Shown piece after piece: positions 58,104 to 64,000 of a DNA stretch of 64,000 nucleotides. This stretch comes from Pegea sp. RAD2-039 (lineage: Eukaryota; Chordata; Thaliacea; Salpida; Salpidae), in assembly GCA_034620365.1 (NCBI GenBank), contig JAQGEQ010000174.1, positions 1 through 64,000 of the forward strand, written 5' to 3'. The stretch's first letter is position 1, and each line of letters starts with the position of its first letter. The notes below the pieces were generated by a model. That model did not search any database and was not told the origin of the DNA. It was given only the letters and a program-made list of their open reading frames with translations. The position numbers were made by a program, and so were the translations under genes.

Positions 58104-58956
58104 AGAATGAAAAGGAAAAGTTTTTGATTAAAAATTGAAAATTTAGTAGTTTTTGTTTACTATCTAAGCTATTCATAATAAAAAAGTTACTTTTTTAGAA
58201 GCAACTTTGATTTTGTAGAATTGAATTCAAAAATGTCACCAAAAAGTGAAAACAGTTTTGTACATGCAATAAAATAAATAAATAACTTCAAATTTTCTAA
58301 AACTGTAAATATACTTTACAGTATACATAAAATTATTGCTAGAGATCAGCTTTAAACATTTTCAATAAAATCTGATGAACTTTTGTTAAAAATTGTAATT
58401 CTATTTGAAGTTTTCATTTCCACTATAGTGCGCTATCAAACATAAAAAATATTTCAATCTTAATATGATTTCGAAACATTATATTATTTATCTTGAAAAT
58501 AGATTAAACAACTGAAATTAGTTATTATTATAAAAACTAATTTACTTTTTAGTCTTTGATAAACTAAAAATATATCTTTGAAGAGTATGTAAACAAAGAT
58601 TATTTGGTCTAAAATTGTTATAAACAGGTTAAGAACAAAAAACTCACATGGCTTCTCACTTGAATTTCTTTTAATGTTTATTTGTCAGCACGACCACTAA
58701 GTTTCTATTGAAGCATCAATGTAGAAATCACTTTAAATGTGACTTAAATCAAACTTCGTAGAAAATAAATTTCTCAACTATATACAACCTTAGACTGATT
58801 TCGTTGGTATAACAAATAAGTTACTTCTATATTCTTTAATAACTTATGTGTTAGTTTTAATGTCAAAATTATTATTTGAACATTTCTTGTCAACAAAAAG
58901 ATTATTTTTATAGGAAGAAAAATTAAATTCTAAAATCTGGGTAATTGGTTTAAACT

Positions 58957-59081
58957 TGATCTCACAAACTCTAGGTTGTAATGAAGTTATATAAAATGAA
59001 AATTATATTTACATGACCAGACTTTATGTAAATTTAGTACTAAATCTTGGATACAATTTTGGAGTTGAAATACTTTTAAAC
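58957..59081 (+). ncRNA. Sm-class snRNA-like unit, class B, one stem mismatch
   Basis: PSE TGATCTCACAAACTCTAGGT, strong TATA TTATATAAAA (58987-58996), Sm-like AATTTTGGA (59055-59063), hairpin GTTGAAA-TACT-TTTAAAC (59064-59081; one G-A mismatch). Upstream box TCTTGTCAACAAAA at 58886-58899. Confidence 0.5.
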
Positions 59082-59099
59082 AAAAATATATTTAATAAA

Positions 59100-60650
59100 T
59101 AAGTTATCTGCAAAAAATTATAAAAAAAAAATTAGGTTAAAAGTTTATTCCATTATTACGAAGATGATACTGAAAATGTGACAGAATATTTTCTAATAGA
59201 AAACCATATTTTCAGTAAAATTAGTAGTTGTACTTTAAAACATCTTTATAAACTCGTTTGATAGAACTTCTTTAAAAATTTGAATCAAAAAAACTTGAAA
59301 CACATTATAAAATTATAATAAATATTATAAAAAAAAATTAATATATATACAAAAATATAAAAAGCTTATGCAAAAGAGTATTTAATTTAATTGTTTGTAA
59401 AGTATTTTGATATTTAGTTTTTATAAATAAAAAAAAATTGCTGGAGTAAAACACATTTTTTTGAAAATCATCTTATTTAGATAGTGAAAAGCCAGATTCA
59501 GCCACTTTTAATTTAGATTTTGTTATATTATCCGACTAAAAATGCTTTTTCTCTGTATTTATCTGCAATTAAATTGCAGATGAAACAAGGGAAGAAACAG
59601 TTCTTAGTAATCCAGAACTTAAATTTATTTACTAATTTACTTTATTATTTATAAATTATATTACTATAACTTAATTACTTTTATTTCACTAATTTTAACG
59701 TAAAAAAACATTAGTCACTCTAAAATGAGATAATAGCATAGAAAATAGTAATGAAATTTAACAATACGATATAAAATTTAAAAACAACTATTCAAAATTA
59801 CTTTTCGATACTGCAGACTACTTCTTACAAAATTAACATTTAAAAATATAATTCAATTTCAGTTGATTTTTCTTTAAGACATTTCAATCAATAAAAACTT
59901 TACAACTTTTACTTCAAAATAAAGATTCAATATCAAGATAAAATGATAAATAATGAAGCTGCATTAGTTTTTATAGTAAAATCCAAATTAAATTTAATTA
60001 AATTTTTTTCGGTTTACAAAAATTGTTAGATCAGAGATTAACTAAATTAAAATTTGACATTTAATTAAGATTTTAACTAACTTAATTTCAAACAAATCAT
60101 TAAATTTTTTCCACAAATCTCTACCGAAAATAAACAACTTTCAAATTTACTGCTATTAGTCAAACTATAAGTTAGTCTGTAAACAAAAATAGATTTATAA
60201 AATGTTTAAGAAAGCTTTGATAGTTATTGATTGCTGACTAACATCCATTAAGAAAAAAATTTGTCAACAATTTATTTTATATTCTAGAATAAAGTTTCAT
60301 AAAACTTGTTTTAATGAAGCATACAATTAAAAGAAAAATACAAATTTTTATCAAGAAGTAAGTTTAAACTAACAAGGGTTTCAAGTGAAATATTTTACAA
60401 ATTTGGATCGATTTATATCATAATGAAAATAACCTAGTAATTTAAAAATAAGTTTAATAATAATTTCAGTTGTTCAACAAAAAACTTTTATAAACATAAC
60501 AGTTTTACATAATTATTAAAGATTAGCAAAAAGCAAACCCGGCACTAATTTGACATCTTACAATTTTTAAGTAATCAGTTAAAGTTATTGGAATAACAAG
60601 CTTAAGTGAATTATAAAACTAACTATTTAAAGTTACAATAAAGATTGTTT
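59100..60650. other. AT-rich DNA without unit or gene recognised
   Basis: Apart from homopolymer runs and one ATCTGCAATTTAATTGCAGA-like palindrome near 59561-59582 (ATCTGCAATT..AATTGCAGAT), nothing stands out. Confidence 0.35.
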
Positions 60651-60740
60651 TTCACCTTTAAGTCAAATTTTCTGTGTAAGCAGTGTTTGTCAACAAATAG
60701 TATATTATTAAAATTAGAAAAAAATATCGTATTTTAGCTT

Positions 60741-60856
60741 GATCCCACAAACTCTAGATGGCAACAACGTTTATAATTAATGAAAAGTATATCTTTCAAA
60801 CGTTTCTTCACGACAACAAATCGTTTACATAATTTTGAGTTGAAATACTTTTCAAC
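60741..60856 (+). ncRNA. Sm-class snRNA-like unit, class B
   Basis: PSE GATCCCACAAACTCTAGATG, TATA TTTATAATT (60770-60778), 5' stem AAACG/CGTTT in the body, Sm-like AATTTTGA (60831-60838), perfect hairpin GTTGAAA-TACT-TTTCAAC (60839-60856). Upstream GTTTGTCAACAAAT at 60685-60698. A complete example of the class. Confidence 0.6.
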
Positions 60857-61764
60857 GAAACTTCATTCAGTGAATCAGTGGAAAATCATAACTTCTTATT
60901 TTCTAAAAAATTGACAAAACACTTGATTAGTTTAAAGTTATTTCCTTTTAATTTCGTTTAATCAAAATCATTATATTTCTTTAACAAGCTCCATTTATCA
61001 AAAAGTTTAATATCTTCAGTATTCATTCTTTACAATAAAATTTGACTTATAAGATGGTATCGTGAGATAACACTTATATTAATATAAAGACATCTTCTGA
61101 TCAAAAGATTAAGGAACTTACAAGTCATTAGGGAACTAATTTTATATTTTTGAAATAAATGGAAGAATATTTTGATTAATTTTGACCGACACGCAGTACT
61201 TTTGAAGTAGTTAACATATTTTTGATCTATTTATTATTATAGAGAGATTTAAGAGTTGTTGAAATTATAACTTGCATTTTCAATTTTTCATTTTTGATTC
61301 AAAGAAAAGATTTATGATGAAACAGTCTTTAAAAACGTCAAATTAAGGTTTTAGTTGTTTCTTACTGATTATGAAGAATTTAAAACATATTGTTTGTATT
61401 AAAATTGTTTAGATAGCATAAAATACTCAATGAAGAAAGTAAGAAATTTAATATGTGATGAATTTTAAAATATTTAAAAGAAATTAAAAAGAAAATTACT
61501 AACAGCAAACAGAATTTAGAAAACTTCGAGCAATTTAGAGAAAACGCTCAATCCTGATGTTGATATGAAAAACAATATTAGTTTGTTCGATAAAAATTTT
61601 GGGCATAAAAAAACTGTTGTTTGTTAAAAAATGTTGACTTAAATGCATAACAAAAGATTTAAAGAAAATTAGCTTACACTTTCTTAGAAAAAATATGTAA
61701 ACATCAAACAATATCCAAATACACAAAATCCTATTTTATCTTGGAAATAACTTACTTGATAACC

Positions 61765-61886
61765 AGATGCAAAACTGCATCTTCCAAATTAGCATATAAA
61801 GTTCAAATTACGTGATAAAACGATTTCATTTCTCCGTAAGCTTTATGGTTATATATTATTTTCATTCAATCTTATGTTTGTGGTAT
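61765..61886 (-). ncRNA. Sm-class snRNA-like unit, class A, divergent body
   Basis: PSE GATACCACAAACATAAGATT, TATATAACC (61849-61855), Sm-like AATTTGGA (61783-61790), perfect hairpin AGATGCA-GTTT-TGCATCT (61765-61782). Between AGCTTACGGAG and GCTAATTTGGA the body is unlike that of the otherwise near-identical duplicate at 16109. Confidence 0.6.
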
Positions 61887-62169
61887 CGGTAAATTTTTCG
61901 ATTGCTGTAATCAATCGATAAAGTTATTGTTCATATTATTTTTTCAAAGATACTATTAGTTCAAATTAAATTTAAGTATCATTAAACTGAGCTTCCATCA
62001 AAAACAGTTATTTTTTTTTCTTGGTTCAACTAAATAATTAAGTATTTTATAAATTAAAAATTAATAGTACATTGGTTACTAGGACTATTTAAAATCTTTA
62101 TTGTTTTAGATAATGTAAACAAATCAGGAAAAAAAGATAAACCTACAAAAAACAAGTCGCCTGTTTCCT

Positions 62170-62193
62170 TTTCCGCTACTTAGCGCTAGACGG
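62170..62193 (-). promoter_or_regulatory. CTAGCGC-type box
   Basis: Reads CCGTCTAGCGCTAAGTAGCG then GAAAAGG on the minus strand, 285 bp upstream of the class A unit at 61886. It has a cleaner CTAGCGCTA core than the duplicate at 16510. Confidence 0.4.
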
Positions 62194-62684
62194 TTTGTTT
62201 TCAAAAAACACTTAAAAATAAACGTCATTTATTATAATTATAATATTTTTTGGTATTACTTTCAGTTTAAAGAAAATATTATATAACATATTTAGACATA
62301 TTTGTTTTTTTTTGGAATCTGGAAAAGGTTAGTAAGTCATATAATTTCCATTCTTAAAAGTTAATTTTACCTTTTGTAAATTGATATATCAACGGCAAAA
62401 AATTACAATTTTTAAAACATTAGAATCAAAATTATATTATTTGATATTTTATCTCATGATAGTAAAAAGAACAGCATTGCCAAGCTGATATTTAATGATT
62501 TCGATTAAATGATAATAAAAAGCATAATACTAGTTTTTTTGAATGAAAAGTTTTCAATTAGTAAAAAATCTGTCATATTACTAATAACATGTTTACAAAA
62601 AAATTTTGTGATGAATAATAACTCAAGTTAATAGATTTATTGATTATTTAAAGTTTCCTTGTAAAGAAAAACTTTGAATTTAAC

Positions 62685-62783
62685 TCCAAATTTACAAACT
62701 TTGCAATCCTTTACGAAAGAATGAGCTTTATTTTACTTTTCATTTCTTATAAACGTTGTTGCAATCTGAAGTGTATGGGATCA
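62685..62783 (-). ncRNA. Class B unit without stem
   Basis: PSE variant GATCCCATACACTTCAGATT, TTATAAG TATA, Sm-like AAATTTGGA (62685-62693), followed by GTTAAATTCAAAG instead of a hairpin. Upstream TTTGTCAACAAA box at 62828. Confidence 0.3.
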
Positions 62784-62953
62784 AGTTCAAATGAAATTAA
62801 TTTTATAATTTTATTGATAAGCATTTTGTTGACAAAAATTGTTATAAAAGAAAATTTGATTTAAAGTTGATAAGAAAATTTATTTTAAGTTTACTATCAT
62901 ACAAACCAAATTAGTTTAAGTTTCTTATCCAGTTGTATTTCATTCAAATAATC

Positions 62954-63073
62954 AAATGCAAAACTGCATCTTCCAAATTAGTATTGTTATCCAGATAAGA
63001 AGTAAAATGATATAACTTCTTCATAAGCTTTACGGTTATATATTATCTTCATTCAATCTTATGTTTGTGGTAT
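62954..63073 (-). ncRNA. Sm-class snRNA-like unit, class A
   Basis: PSE GATACCACAAACATAAGATT, TATATAACCG (63036-63042), 7-bp body stem AAGAAGT/ACTTCTT (62997-63003 with 63015-63021), Sm-like AATTTGGA (62972-62979), hairpin AGATGCA-GTTT-TGCATTT (62954-62971). Compared with the unit at 16109, small indels changed the body loop but kept the stem. Confidence 0.58.
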
Positions 63074-63231
63074 CGGTAAATTTTTCGATGGCTTTATTAA
63101 ATCGATATAGTTATTGTTGATATTAATGTTATAAAGATGCTGTTATATATAACTTTAATATCGTGTTTTTAACTAATATTAACTATAATTAACTTATTTA
63201 TTATTTAAAGTTTAGTTGTAAAGTACGTTAG

Positions 63232-63330
63232 CTCCAAATTAAAAAACTTTGCAATCCTTTACGAATGATTGAGTTTTATTTTACTTTTCATTTCTTATAA
63301 ACGTTGTTGCAATCTGAAGTGTATGGGAAC
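63232..63330 (-). ncRNA. Class B unit without stem
   Basis: PSE variant GTTCCCATACACTTCAGATT, TTATAAG TATA, Sm-like AATTTGGAG (63232-63240), then CTAACGTACTTTACAAC, which does not pair well. Confidence 0.3.
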
Positions 63331-64000
63331 AAGTTCAAATGAAATTAATTTTATAATTTTATTGATAAGCATTTTGTTGACAAATATTTTTCAAATAGAA
63401 AATTTGATTTAAAGTTGATAAGAAAGTTTTTTATAAGTTTACTATTATACAAACCAAATTAGTTTAATTTTTCTTATCAAGTTTTATTTAATTTAGATTT
63501 AAAGTTATTTTTACTTCAATGATTAAAATTAAAAATGATCAATCGTACTGACGATAGAAAAATAAATCAAAGCCATATGACTTTTTGTTCTTAATAATGA
63601 GAGTACTATAAGACTCAAAAATCATTTTCCTTTGATCTTCAAAATAATTTAAAAATTATACAAATCATATAATGTTATCTATCCATAGACTATAACTATC
63701 AGATTTAAATTTATTTCTATTTCAATAATTAAGATTAAAATTAACCGTCGTTTTGACAAATTTAAATTAAGTCAAAAGCCATGTGACTTTTTGTTTTTAA
63801 AATAGTAAATTGAGAGTACTATAAGACTTAGAATTTTTTTCGTTTGAACTTCAAAATAATTTTCAAAAAGGTTTAACAACATTTTAATCTATCTTCTATG
63901 AGTTAAATCCTAATTTTTTGTCAAAATAAATATTTCTTGAAAATCCTTTTTTTGTTAAAGGATAATAAACTTTATGAACCAGGTTACTTTAAAATTAATA

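Larger units (their letters stand above)
60670..62290 (+). repeat. Segmental duplication (partner 15000-16620)
   Basis: Collinear copy including one class B unit, one class A unit and the CTAGCGC box at 62170. The minus-strand frame at 61535-61726 falls inside and is not a gene. Confidence 0.8.
62640..63480 (+). repeat. Tandem pair: 62640-62940 and 63180-63480
   Basis: Two about 300-bp direct copies, each carrying a class B promoter on the minus strand, separated by a class A unit. Both are inverted relatives of 17500-17900. Confidence 0.7.

Noticed and set aside
5881..63330. microRNA precursors
   Set aside because: The repeated hairpins have only 5-7 bp stems, too short for Drosha/Dicer substrates.
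5881..63330. CRISPR array or simple satellite
   Set aside because: The units are irregularly spaced, on both strands, with different stems, in animal DNA; there is no repeat-spacer regularity.
5881..63330. Ordinary spliced-leader RNA genes
   Set aside because: The plan fits (Sm site, hairpin), but I see no conserved leader followed by a splice donor at the expected 5' end, and the bodies differ between units.

Overview
The window looks like nuclear DNA of a small-intron invertebrate animal. It is roughly three-quarters A+T by eye. It holds a spliced BTB-Kelch gene with mostly 60-80 bp GT-AG introns, an HP1-type chromoshadow gene, a tandem C2H2 zinc-finger gene, and non-LTR (CR1/Jockey-like) retrotransposon copies. 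The phylum cannot be fixed from this; an AT-rich, small-intron genome such as a rotifer would fit.

Layout. 1-2.7 kb: BTB-BACK-Kelch gene on the minus strand, running off the left edge, with a CCAAT/CRE/ETS-like promoter area up to 3.3 kb. 3.3-43 kb and 55.5-64 kb: an almost protein-free, extremely AT-rich region built from direct and inverted segmental duplications, with one truncated LINE at 7.15-7.84 kb and a broken coiled-coil ORF at 38.4-39.1 kb. 43-47 kb: a nearly complete but dead LINE. 47.4-55 kb: a short gene-bearing island with an HP1-like gene, a decayed zinc-finger fragment, LINE fragments, a cluster of TGACGTCA sites and a five-finger zinc-finger gene.

The main discovery is in the 'empty' region. 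About 35 copies of one gene-like grammar recur on both strands: a roughly 22-bp element with core CCACAAAC, resembling a snRNA proximal sequence element (PSE); then a TATA-like box 5-12 bp further on; then a body of about 60-70 bp; then an Sm-site-like string (AATTTGGA, AATTTTGGA, ATTTTTGGA); then, 0-2 nt later, a short stem-loop of 5-7 bp. The start-to-hairpin distance is nearly always 95-115 bp. At least six stem families share this layout with unrelated stem sequences (AGATGCA/TGCATCT, GTTGAAA/TTTCAAC, AACTGA/TCAGTT and AACTGC/GCAGTT, TCGAC/GTCGA, TGTTGAA/TTCGACA, GATAATT/AATTATC). Geometry is kept while bases change, which is the signature of a structured RNA. I read this as a large, diversified cluster of Sm-class, snRNA-like small RNA genes (compare U7, SmY and SL RNAs), of unknown function. 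Many units have an upstream TTTGTCAACAAA or ATCGATTG...CAATC box, and the cluster is dotted with GCGCCATCTAGCGG-like sites that resemble the bilaterian CTCF motif.

All of this is read by eye. No expression, database or folding result was available. The small-RNA units are inferences from repeated architecture; the Kelch exon chain and the HP1-like exon chain are supported by continuous reading phase across every junction.
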